From positions 208,938 to 272,937 of the forward strand of contig PBJL01000033.1 in NCBI GenBank assembly GCA_002721105.1: a DNA stretch of 64,000 bases. Direction: 5' to 3'. Source of the stretch: Acidiferrobacteraceae bacterium (GTDB lineage Bacteria; Pseudomonadota; Gammaproteobacteria; Arenicellales; UBA868). Positions 54,972 to 62,605 of the stretch are shown here, piece by piece; the first letter of the stretch is position 1, and each line of letters begins with the position of its first letter. Below the pieces are notes generated by a model, which searched no databases, had not been told where the DNA came from, and worked only from the letters and a program-made list of their open reading frames with translations. Both the position numbers and the translations under genes were made by a program.

Positions 54972-56723
54972 ATGATGGAGAAAGAAGTTCAATTGGCGTT
55001 AAAGTCTACATTTCACTTAGTTTTCAAACTAGTTGTGGCGAGCTTGTTTTTTTTAACTTCTCTAGTTTATGCCCAAGACAAACAAAATCTTGATACAGAG
55101 TTGGAGATTACACACAAGATCAGTAGAACCCCGTCGGTAAAAAAAGCCTTTATTTATCATTATGTCTTAGGTGACATAGCAAGAGATCGGGGACTCTTAA
55201 ATATCGCATCAGAGGCAATGTCCGAAGCTGGCCGGATAAGCAAAGATCAAGAGGTTTTAGAGCTTGCATATAATTTTGCTATGGAGGCTCGCCGAGTTGA
55301 TTTAGCTTTGGAAATGGCGAGAGATCTCGTTAGTCTAGATCTAGATCCATCCCGCTCGCAAGTAATGCTACTTCGTGCCTATATTGCTGCGGATGAACCC
55401 GACAAGGTTTTTGAAGCCTTAGTTACGCTTCTAGAGCAAGAGAGCTCGGATGTTGATTTAGTAGTTAGATATGTCGGTGAAGTTTTCAGCACGCTTGAAA
55501 ATCCTAGCCGTTGGGTCACTGTAATGGATCGCCTGATTGAATATTTTCCAGATCGCTCGGAAGTGTATCTTGTACATGGTTTCATTTCCTATCGATCAGG
55601 CAAACTAGAAAAAGCCCATTCATCTCTAAATACAGCTCTCGAATTGCGACCAGGTTGGGAAGAGCCAGCGATATTTAAATTAGTTTGGTGGAATGACGTT
55701 GATGCTCGTATAAAAATCAAGACATTTTCCGAGGATTTTCTTGAACATTTTCCAGATCGCGGCCGCCTTCAATTAGCATTTGGTCGTTTATTGCTACAGT
55801 GGGGAGACATATCTGATGCACTTCGAAATCTTTCAGAGTTAATAGAACGGGACCCGGAAAATACCGATGCAATATTTTCAATTGGCCTTATACACCTGCA
55901 AGAAGGTAGATATCAATTGGCGACAGAAATGTTTGAGCGCTACCTAGCAATCAAGCCAGATGGTGACCAAGTGCGCCTCTATTTAGGGCGCATTGCCAGA
56001 GCAGAGGAAAGATATGAGTCGGCTTTAGAGTGGTTAACAGGAATTTATAGCCGAAATTTTCGATTTGACGCTCAATTAGAGATAGGTCGGGTAATGTCCG
56101 ACCAAGGACGATCAGATCAAGCGATTAATCATCTGGCAGGGATTTTGCCACGCAATACAGATCAACAGGTTCAGATTTATTTAACCGAAGAGCAGATACT
56201 ACGGTCAATCGACAAGCCTGAACAGGCATTAGCGCTCCTTAATGCAGCATTGAGTGATATCCCAGATGCTCCTGAACTTTTATATGCGCGAGGTCTGCTA
56301 GCAGCACAATTAGAAAAATTAGTGGAGCATGAACGCGATATGAGAAGGATTATAGAGTTACAACCCGATAATGCACATGCTTATAATGCATTGGGTTATA
56401 CCCTAGCTGATCAATCATTACGTTTAGATGAAGCTCTAATTCTTATTGAAAAGGCCATCGCTCTTAAGCCCCAGGATCCTTTTATCTTGGATAGTTTGGG
56501 ATGGGTGCATTATCGTTTAGGAGATTTTTCTCTAGCCCTAGATAATTTGCGTAAAGCATTTGATATTCGTGTAGACCCAGAGATTGCCGCTCATTTGGGT
56601 GAGGTTTTGTATGTACAAGGGAGAATAGATGAGGCGCGGGATGTATGGCGGATCGGACAAGAAACCAAAGATGGTTTGGCTAACCCAGTTTTAAGTGAAA
56701 CAATCCGTAGGTTTAGTAAGTGA
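54972..56723 (+). CDS. Tetratricopeptide-repeat protein with signal sequence
   Basis: 583 residues: N-terminal hydrophobic segment with a predicted cleavage near VYAQDK (about residue 35), then at least twelve TPR-like repeats from about residue 40 (e.g. LASEAMSEAGRISKDQEVLELAYNFAMEA, AIFSIGLIHLQEGRYQLATEMFERYLAIKPDGD, AYNALGYTLADQSLRLDEALILIEKAIALKPQDPFILDSLGWVHYRLG). Exported TPR protein, function unknown. Its stop overlaps the lolB start (TGA/GTG), so it is in the lolB-ispE operon. Gammaproteobacterial homologues occur at this position before lolB. Confidence 0.85.
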   Translation: MMEKEVQLALKSTFHLVFKLVVASLFFLTSLVYAQDKQNLDTELEITHKISRTPSVKKAFIYHYVLGDIARDRGLLNIASEAMSEAGRISKDQEVLELAYNFAMEARRVDLALEMARDLVSLDLDPSRSQVMLLRAYIAADEPDKVFEALVTLLEQESSDVDLVVRYVGEVFSTLENPSRWVTVMDRLIEYFPDRSEVYLVHGFISYRSGKLEKAHSSLNTALELRPGWEEPAIFKLVWWNDVDARIKIKTFSEDFLEHFPDRGRLQLAFGRLLLQWGDISDALRNLSELIERDPENTDAIFSIGLIHLQEGRYQLATEMFERYLAIKPDGDQVRLYLGRIARAEERYESALEWLTGIYSRNFRFDAQLEIGRVMSDQGRSDQAINHLAGILPRNTDQQVQIYLTEEQILRSIDKPEQALALLNAALSDIPDAPELLYARGLLAAQLEKLVEHERDMRRIIELQPDNAHAYNALGYTLADQSLRLDEALILIEKAIALKPQDPFILDSLGWVHYRLGDFSLALDNLRKAFDIRVDPEIAAHLGEVLYVQGRIDEARDVWRIGQETKDGLANPVLSETIRRFSK

Positions 56724-57388
56724 AGCAAATTTTCTGTATTTTTCTATTTATGATTCCACTGATGAGTTGTAATCAGTTACCTGTCGAGCGATTAAGTACT
56801 GATTCAAATCCCACATCTTTATGGCAAGAACGACAGGAAAATATAGGTCGTGTTGCTAATTGGAGTTTAAGCGGTCGTTTTATAATTACAATTGGATCGA
56901 AATCTGATAATGCTTCATTTTTTTGGAATGGAAGTTTAGTTACAAAAGAGCTTAAGCTTTTTGGTCCATTTGGAAGCAGTCGGTTGCGTTTGTATGAGGA
57001 TAGTAAAGGCGCGGTTCTCCAACGCTCATCAGGAGAAAGATTGGTTGGCATTTCGGGTGAGGCGTTGCTTTATGACTTAAGTGGATGGTTGATTCCGTTC
57101 AATCAAATGAACTATTGGGTTCGAGGATTACCAGCTCCAGGAAAGCACGGTGGTGTTGCCATCGATGTTGTTGGGAGAGCTTTATCATTTGTGCAAGATG
57201 GTTGGGAGATTCAATACAATGAATATATTTCAATCGACGGCATCGATCTACCAAAGAGTCTTAGTATTTCTCTTTTTCCAGATCAAGTTTCAACGCCCAC
57301 AATTAATCTCAGTCAAGATGAGCCAGTAGATGACATTAAGTTAAAACTTACTATTGAGTCATGGAATCTTTACGATGAGCCGAGTTAA
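56720..57388 (+). CDS. lolB: Outer-membrane lipoprotein LolB
   Basis: Receives lipoproteins from LolA and inserts them into the outer membrane. 222 residues, GTG start at 56720 overlapping the TPR stop; signal and lipobox MIPLMSCNQ (acylated Cys at about residue 18). RVANWSLSGRFIITIGSKSDNASFFWNG and LSGWLIPFNQMNYWVRGLPAPGKHG match LolB. ispE follows after 3 bases. Confidence 0.9.
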   Translation: MKQIFCIFLFMIPLMSCNQLPVERLSTDSNPTSLWQERQENIGRVANWSLSGRFIITIGSKSDNASFFWNGSLVTKELKLFGPFGSSRLRLYEDSKGAVLQRSSGERLVGISGEALLYDLSGWLIPFNQMNYWVRGLPAPGKHGGVAIDVVGRALSFVQDGWEIQYNEYISIDGIDLPKSLSISLFPDQVSTPTINLSQDEPVDDIKLKLTIESWNLYDEPS

Positions 57389-57391
57389 TTT

Positions 57392-58210
57392 ATGACAACA
57401 TGGCTAGCACCAGCAAAAATAAATTTATTTCTTCATGTTTTGGGACGAAGGAAAGACCTGCTTCATGAGCTCCAGACAGTTTTTCAGATTTTAGATTACG
57501 GTGATATTCTTCGTTTTCATGTGCGCCAGGATGGCGTTATACGGCGTGTTGGGTCGAATCATCAATTGCCAGTTGAGGACTTGACCGTTAAGGCGGCACG
57601 ATCTTTAAAGGAAACAGCCGGAATTAGAATGGGCGTTGAAATAGAATTAACCAAGAACATACCAATAGGTGCGGGTTTAGGTGGTGGTAGCTCTAATGCA
57701 GCTACAACCTTGGTCGCGTTAAATCAATTATGGAATTTGAATTTTGACTACGACAAGCTTTTGGATATAGGTTTCGCATTGGGAGCAGATATACCTGTTT
57801 TTATAAGGGGGCGTTCGGCTTATGGGGAAGGTGCCGGCGCAACTTTGTCTTGGTTAGACCTTCCCGCACGCTGTTATTGTATTATCGTTCCCCCTGTTCA
57901 GGTACCAACTAGGGATGTTTTCGAGGATTCTCAATTGACACGTGACACGCCTCGTCGGACAATAAAGAGCCTTATGGCGGGAGGAACGAGAAATGATCTG
58001 GAGTCAGTGACCTGTCGACTGTATCCAGTTGTAGGGCATTATCTCCATTGGTTGAGAGGTTTTGGTGATGCCCGAATGACGGGTAGTGGGTCAGCAATTT
58101 TTGTCGAGGTTTTAAATGAGAAGCAAGGTCTTGAGATTCTGGCTGAAGCGCCAAATGAATGTGTCGGGTTTATCGCAAATGGGATAAACCAACACCCATT
58201 TAAGCTGTAG
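57392..58210 (+). CDS. ispE: 4-diphosphocytidyl-2-C-methyl-D-erythritol kinase
   Basis: Kinase of the MEP isoprenoid pathway. 272 residues of the GHMP kinase family: APAKINLFLHVLGRRKDLLHELQTVFQILD at the N-terminus, PIGAGLGGGSSNAATTLVALN (ATP loop), ADIPVFIRGRSAYGEG, and a C-terminal MTGSGSAIFV. It lies between lolB and tRNA-Gln, a typical gammaproteobacterial order. Confidence 0.95.
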   Translation: MTTWLAPAKINLFLHVLGRRKDLLHELQTVFQILDYGDILRFHVRQDGVIRRVGSNHQLPVEDLTVKAARSLKETAGIRMGVEIELTKNIPIGAGLGGGSSNAATTLVALNQLWNLNFDYDKLLDIGFALGADIPVFIRGRSAYGEGAGATLSWLDLPARCYCIIVPPVQVPTRDVFEDSQLTRDTPRRTIKSLMAGGTRNDLESVTCRLYPVVGHYLHWLRGFGDARMTGSGSAIFVEVLNEKQGLEILAEAPNECVGFIANGINQHPFKL

Positions 58211-58218
58211 CCAGAAAT

Positions 58219-58293
58219 TGGGGTGTAGCCAAGTGGTAAGGCACCGGATTTTGATTCCGGCATTCCCAGGTTCGAATCCTGGCACCCCAGCCA
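58219..58293 (+). tRNA. tRNA-Gln (anticodon TTG)
   Basis: A 75-base cloverleaf with 7-bp acceptor stem (TGGGGTG / CACCCCA), D arm GTAGCCAAGTGGTAAGGC, anticodon TTG in the loop ATTTTGATT, T arm CAGGTTCGAATCCTG, discriminator G and encoded CCA. It sits between ispE and prs. Confidence 0.96.
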
Positions 58294-58324
58294 ATCGTTA
58301 CCATTTTTATGATAGAGTGAACCA

Positions 58325-59275
58325 GTGAGCATTGAAAATCTTGCTATTTTTGCGGGTAACGCAAACCCAGACTTGGCGAAGCAAGTTGCGCGCCAATTGG
58401 GTACAAGCGTTGGAAGAGCATTGGTAGGCTCTTTCAGTGATGGAGAGGTCAATGTCGAGATTCTAGAAAATGTCAGAGGACAGGATGTATATGTAATCCA
58501 ACCAACCTGTGCGCCGGCAGAAAAGAATTTGATGGAATTACTAGTAATGATTGACGCCCTTAAGCGGTCTTCGGCGGATCGGGTGACGGCAGTTTTGCCT
58601 TATTTTGGTTATGCTAGACAGGATCGCAGACCTCGTACGGCGAGGGTAGCAATTACAGCCAAGCTTGTGGCAGATATGATTTGTTTGGCCGGAGCGGATA
58701 GGGCATTGACTATGGATTTGCATGCGGATCAAATACAAGGTTTTTTCAACATTCCTGTAGATAATATATATGCAGCGCCAGTAATGAATAGTGAGTTATA
58801 TCGACATGAACCAGATAATCTTTTGGTTGTTTCACCAGATGTTGGTGGTGTAGTCCGCGCAAGAGCAATGGCAAAACAACTTAATGCAGAATTAGCTATT
58901 ATAGATAAACGGCGGCCAAAGCCTAATGAAGCAAAGGTTATGCATATTATTGGTGAAATAGAAGGTAGAAACTGTGTTTTAATGGATGATATGGTGGATA
59001 CCGCTAACACCTTATGTGAAGCGGCGTCTTCCTTGAAGCGCTCCGGTGCGATCCAGGTCAAGGCTTGTTGCACACATCCTGTTCTGTCTGGTGAGGCTAT
59101 AGAGCGAATTCAAAAGTCAGAGCTAGACGAAGTAGTGGTTACGAACTCTATACCACTAGGTGAAGCGGCTCAAAAATGCTCAAAAATTCGACAGATTAGT
59201 ATTTCGGGCTTGTTAGCCGAGTCTATACGTAGAATCGCAACTGGTGATTCGGTCAGTTCGTTGTTTGTAGATTAG
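58325..59275 (+). CDS. prs: Ribose-phosphate pyrophosphokinase
   Basis: Makes PRPP from ribose 5-phosphate and ATP. 316 residues: GTG start at 58325, [43 protein letters not shown], the [10 protein letters not shown] loop, [18 protein letters not shown], and the PRPP-binding [17 protein letters not shown]. It follows the tRNA-Gln and precedes rplY. Confidence 0.96.
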   Translation: MSIENLAIFAGNANPDLAKQVARQLGTSVGRALVGSFSDGEVNVEILENVRGQDVYVIQPTCAPAEKNLMELLVMIDALKRSSADRVTAVLPYFGYARQDRRPRTARVAITAKLVADMICLAGADRALTMDLHADQIQGFFNIPVDNIYAAPVMNSELYRHEPDNLLVVSPDVGGVVRARAMAKQLNAELAIIDKRRPKPNEAKVMHIIGEIEGRNCVLMDDMVDTANTLCEAASSLKRSGAIQVKACCTHPVLSGEAIERIQKSELDEVVVTNSIPLGEAAQKCSKIRQISISGLLAESIRRIATGDSVSSLFVD

Positions 59276-59356
59276 AGGTTTATATTGTACTTCCACAGTA
59301 TTAAGTTTTAGTGTGGTATGTTGTGAGTAGTTTTGTTAAATATAAAGGAGAAAAAA

Positions 59357-60055
59357 ATGAGCGCCAATTTCGAGCTCAGAGCAGTTTCGAGAACCGAAAA
59401 AGGAACTAATGTCAGTCGTAAGCTTCGTCGCGAGGGGCGAGTTCCAGCCGTGGTCTACGGGGCAGGCAAGGGCAGTCAGCAAATTTTGCTAGATTCAAAT
59501 GAAATCAGTAAGAATCTAGGAGTTGAAGCATTTCACTCTGCAATTATTTCTCTTAATACAGATTCTGGAGAGGAGCAGGTAATACTTAGGGAAGTACAAA
59601 TGCACCCTTTTCGTTCGATTGTTATGCATGTTGATTTTCAACGTGTTAAGGCTACCGAAAAATTACATATGAAGGTGCCACTCCATTTCGAAGGTTCTGA
59701 TAGAGCGCCAGGAGTTAAGATAGACGGGGGTATATTGTCGTATTTGCTGAAGGAGTTGGATATCAAGTGTCTTCCCAAGGATTTGCCTGAATATATTGCC
59801 GTAGATGTATCTAATTTGGGAATTAATGAATCAATTCATATTTCTCAAATAAATCTTCCAGGCGGGGTAGAACTTACTGCTAGTGCAGAAACAGGCGGTG
59901 ATGATCCGACAATCGCAACAATAACACCACCCAAAATAGCAGTAGAAGAAGATGATGCTACAGATGGCGCAGAGATAGCATCCGAAGGAGCTCCTAGTGA
60001 AGGTGGCGATAGTATCGCAGGGTCTACGGATCCGGCTACTCAGTCGGGAGACTGA
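59357..60055 (+). CDS. rplY: Ribosomal protein L25 (Ctc/TL5 long form)
   Basis: 5S rRNA-binding L25. 232 residues from ATG 59357, chosen for the AAGGAG at 59345-59350; the in-frame TTG 59333 is not needed. The N-terminal L25 domain has EKGTNVSRKLRREGRVPAVVYGAGKG and MHPFRSIVMHVDFQRV; the C-terminal TL5 domain is followed by an acidic, low-complexity tail (EEDDATDGAEIASEGAPSEGGD). Operon prs-rplY-pth is typical. Confidence 0.93.
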   Translation: MSANFELRAVSRTEKGTNVSRKLRREGRVPAVVYGAGKGSQQILLDSNEISKNLGVEAFHSAIISLNTDSGEEQVILREVQMHPFRSIVMHVDFQRVKATEKLHMKVPLHFEGSDRAPGVKIDGGILSYLLKELDIKCLPKDLPEYIAVDVSNLGINESIHISQINLPGGVELTASAETGGDDPTIATITPPKIAVEEDDATDGAEIASEGAPSEGGDSIAGSTDPATQSGD

Positions 60056-60116
60056 ACAACGCGCTAATCCTTTTCGTTCAGCTATATCTAATGGGCATGC
60101 AATTGGGTTTAGAAGA

Positions 60117-60698
60117 ATGACCCAGATTAATTTAATAGTTGGGCTTGGTAATCCAGGCCAACAATACAGAGACACTCGGCACAATGCTGGATTCTGGTTA
60201 ATTGATGAATTAATAGCGCATCATGGGGAAACACTAAGATTTGAGACGCGCTTTAAGGGTGATACTGCACGCATCCCAATTGCTGTTTCCAATGTTCATA
60301 TATTACGACCCAGAACTTTTATGAACGAAAGCGGTCAATCGATTGGGTCTTTTATACGCTATTTTGACATTCAACCACATGCAGTTCTCATAATTCATGA
60401 CGATTTAGATCTAGACCCTGGGAGTGTACGGTTGAAGATTGGAGGAGGGCATGCGGGGCACAATGGGTTGCGAGATATCATAAGTCATATAGATTCAAAC
60501 GCATTTGTTCGTCTTCGGATAGGTATTGGACATCCTGGTAGTGCACATCAAGTGACAGACTACGTCTTGCAGAAACCACCAGGGGGTGAGCGGAAAGCGA
60601 TTTTTGAGGTGATATTGCGATCAATTGGTCTCATGGACGAGATAATTTTGGGTGATCATGCAGCGGTAATGAACAAACTACATCCGTTAGATTGTTAG
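60117..60698 (+). CDS. pth: Peptidyl-tRNA hydrolase
   Basis: Releases tRNA from stalled peptidyl-tRNA. 193 residues from ATG 60117. N-terminal VGLGNPGQQYRDTRHNAGFW (catalytic His), RPRTFMNESGQSI (Asn-Glu), HDDLDLDPGSVRLKIGGGHAGHNGLRDI. The longer upstream frame overlaps rplY and is excluded. It overlaps nothing: ychF starts 2 bases after its stop. Confidence 0.95.
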   Translation: MTQINLIVGLGNPGQQYRDTRHNAGFWLIDELIAHHGETLRFETRFKGDTARIPIAVSNVHILRPRTFMNESGQSIGSFIRYFDIQPHAVLIIHDDLDLDPGSVRLKIGGGHAGHNGLRDIISHIDSNAFVRLRIGIGHPGSAHQVTDYVLQKPPGGERKAIFEVILRSIGLMDEIILGDHAAVMNKLHPLDC

Positions 60699-60700
60699 CG

Positions 60701-61792
60701 ATGGGTTTTCGTTGTGGAATCATTGGATTACCGAACGTTGGCAAGTCTACCTTATTCAATGCTTTAACCAGTTCGGTCGTTGCAGCGGAAAACTTTCCAT
60801 TCTGTACAGTAGAGCCTAATGTTGGGTCAGTAAGCGTACCTGATATCCGCCTTGGAAATATTGCTTCATTAGTGCAGCCCAAACAAGTGATACCAGCAGT
60901 AATAGAGTTTGTGGATATTGCCGGTTTGATTCCTGGCGCATCTCTCGGTGAGGGGCTAGGTAATAAATTTCTTTCACATATTCGTGAAGTTGATGCTATA
61001 GCTCATGTTGTAAGGGCTTTCGATGACGAGAATATCACTCACGTATCTGATAAAGTTGATCCCGTAGCAGACATTGAGGTTATTCAGACTGAGCTTGCTC
61101 TTGCTGATATGGATACATTGGGGCGTGCTAGCGAAAAGGCAAAAAAAAGACTGAAGACTGATGAGAAGTCACTATCACTTCTAATTCAATTATATGATCA
61201 GGCGCTCAATGCTATTGATGATAATCTAAAAATAGCTACCAATTCTCTAACTGATGAGCAAAAGTCTGCTCTAAATCCCCTGTGTTTATTGTCTATGAAA
61301 CCAGTTGTTTATATTGCTAACATTGGCGAAGATACAGCTAGCGGTGAAGGACATGTTGAGAGTATTCGAAAGCATGTAATCATTCAAAATGCAGAAGTTA
61401 TAACAGTTAGCGCAAGACTCGAACAAGAAATCTCAGCGTTAGCATTTAATGATAGGGCAGAATTTCTCAACGAAATGGGTCTCGAAGAATCAGGTCTTGA
61501 TCGTATGATCAGAGCAGGATATCGATTATTAGGGCTACAAACGTTTTTCACTGCTGGACCAAAGGAAGTACGGGCATGGACAATACCAAATGGCACTAAA
61601 GCTGCTGAAGCAGCAGGGACCATTCACACGGATTTCGAACGAGGATTTATCCGCGCCGAAACTATTTCGTTTGATGATTTCTTGCACTACCAGGGAGAGC
61701 AGGGAGCTAGACAGGTTGGTCGAGTTCGTTTAGAAGGCCGAGACTACATTGTACAAGACGGTGATATAATGAATTTTCGTTTCAACGTTTGA
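60701..61792 (+). CDS. ychF: Redox-regulated ribosome-binding GTPase/ATPase YchF
   Basis: 363 residues from ATG 60701, matching the family length. P-loop GIIGLPNVGKSTLFNALT, FCTVEPNVG, the switch FVDIAGLIPGASLGEGLGNKFLSHI, YIANIGED (NxxE type, consistent with ATP preference), and a C-terminal TGS domain RAETISFDDFLHY...YIVQDGDIMNFRF. The TTG at 60692 is an in-frame but unlikely start. Last gene of the prs-rplY-pth-ychF block. Confidence 0.95.
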   Translation: MGFRCGIIGLPNVGKSTLFNALTSSVVAAENFPFCTVEPNVGSVSVPDIRLGNIASLVQPKQVIPAVIEFVDIAGLIPGASLGEGLGNKFLSHIREVDAIAHVVRAFDDENITHVSDKVDPVADIEVIQTELALADMDTLGRASEKAKKRLKTDEKSLSLLIQLYDQALNAIDDNLKIATNSLTDEQKSALNPLCLLSMKPVVYIANIGEDTASGEGHVESIRKHVIIQNAEVITVSARLEQEISALAFNDRAEFLNEMGLEESGLDRMIRAGYRLLGLQTFFTAGPKEVRAWTIPNGTKAAEAAGTIHTDFERGFIRAETISFDDFLHYQGEQGARQVGRVRLEGRDYIVQDGDIMNFRFNV

Positions 61793-61829
61793 TACAAAAA
61801 TAAGCGCTTTTTCATCAATACAAGATTTT

Positions 61830-61906
61830 GGCTATGTAGCTCAGCTGGTTAGAGCACGGCACTCATAACGCCGGGGTCGGTGGTTCAAGTCCACCCATAG
61901 CCACCA
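61830..61906 (+). tRNA. tRNA-Met (elongator, anticodon CAT)
   Basis: A 77-base cloverleaf: acceptor stem GGCTATG / CATAGCC, D arm TAGCTCAGCTGGTTAGAGC, anticodon loop ACTCATAAC, T arm GGTGGTTCAAGTCCACC and encoded ACCA end. The acceptor stem begins with a paired G-C and the anticodon stem lacks the three G-C pairs of the initiator, so it is elongator Met. The 3' end is a likely integrase attachment site, since an integrase remnant begins 100 bases later. Confidence 0.95.
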
Positions 61907-62005
61907 ATTTTTCCTACCTACTTCAAAGACCTGCAGCGGTTATGCCTGTATCACAGCTCGTAATGCATCCTCATTGGCACACCTATGGCACAGTGGGGTA
62001 CACAA

Positions 62006-62284
62006 ATGGCAACGATCAGGAAACGCGGCAGTAAATTTCATGTGCAAATCAGAAAGAAGGGCTATCAAAGTGTAACCAAAACATTTAACCGTGTTTCGGT
62101 TGCCAAGCAATGGGTCAAATTTACCGTAGCCGACATGGAGAGGCGTGTTCATGTGGTCATGCCGAACGACCTCACGGTTGGGGAACTGCTGAACCGATAC
62201 GAAACAGAAATTACTCCGACCCACAAGGGCTATCAGTCCGAGATGTACAAGGTAAGAACGTTAAGAAAGCATTTTCCCTTCTAG
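62006..62284 (+). pseudogene. Truncated tyrosine-type integrase (N-terminal part only)
   Basis: About 92 residues: MATIRKRGSKFHVQIRKKGYQSVTKTFNRVSVAKQWVKFTVADMERR is the Arm-type DNA-binding N-terminus common in tyrosine integrases of islands, followed by the start of the SAM-like core-binding domain (LTVGELLNRYETEITPTHKGYQSEMYK). It ends after about 90 of about 350 residues, without catalytic Arg/Tyr. ATG 62006 is the likely start. A remnant of the element integrated at tRNA-Met. Confidence 0.8.
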
Positions 62285-62605
62285 CCCATGCTCTAATTCC
62301 GCTATTTCTTCATCCGTCATTTCTACAATTTTAAGATTGTTTGTATGCAGATAATTGTCTAGCCAGCTTTGATAAACGCCTTGTAGTTCCTCATCCAGTT
62401 GTTCGGATGTCATGTCTTGAAGATCGAAATTAATCTGATGTACAAGCTTCCTATCTACTGCTTTAAAGCCTGCTCTATCCAGAATATCCTGCGCGGCTTT
62501 TAGCTTTACTGTGTCTGATTCTGAGTGTTCCATTAAGTGCCCGATTCCAGATAGAGCTTTAGGTGCGCAAAGAGTCAGATCACTTTGTAAATTCTCGAAG
62601 AACAT
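62261..62605 (-). CDS. Small phage-like protein, possibly partial
   Basis: 114 residues: LKAAQDILDRAGFKAVDRKLVHQINFDLQDMTSEQLDEELQGVYQSWLDNYL, acidic C-terminus. The helix SDTVKLKAAQDILDRAGFK resembles small phage proteins, including pelagiphage-type terminase small-subunit or packaging accessory proteins, but I cannot name a family with confidence. It overlaps the integrase remnant (62261-62284) and the end of the formamidase-like gene (62580-62605), consistent with mobile-element debris. Could be an N-terminally truncated gene. Confidence 0.45.
   Translation of the reverse strand: MFFENLQSDLTLCAPKALSGIGHLMEHSESDTVKLKAAQDILDRAGFKAVDRKLVHQINFDLQDMTSEQLDEELQGVYQSWLDNYLHTNNLKIVEMTDEEIAELEHGLEGKMLS

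Noticed and set aside
59997..60116. Longer N-terminus for pth starting inside rplY
   Set aside because: The extra 40 residues do not match the family; MTQINLIVGLGNPG at 60117 is the normal start.
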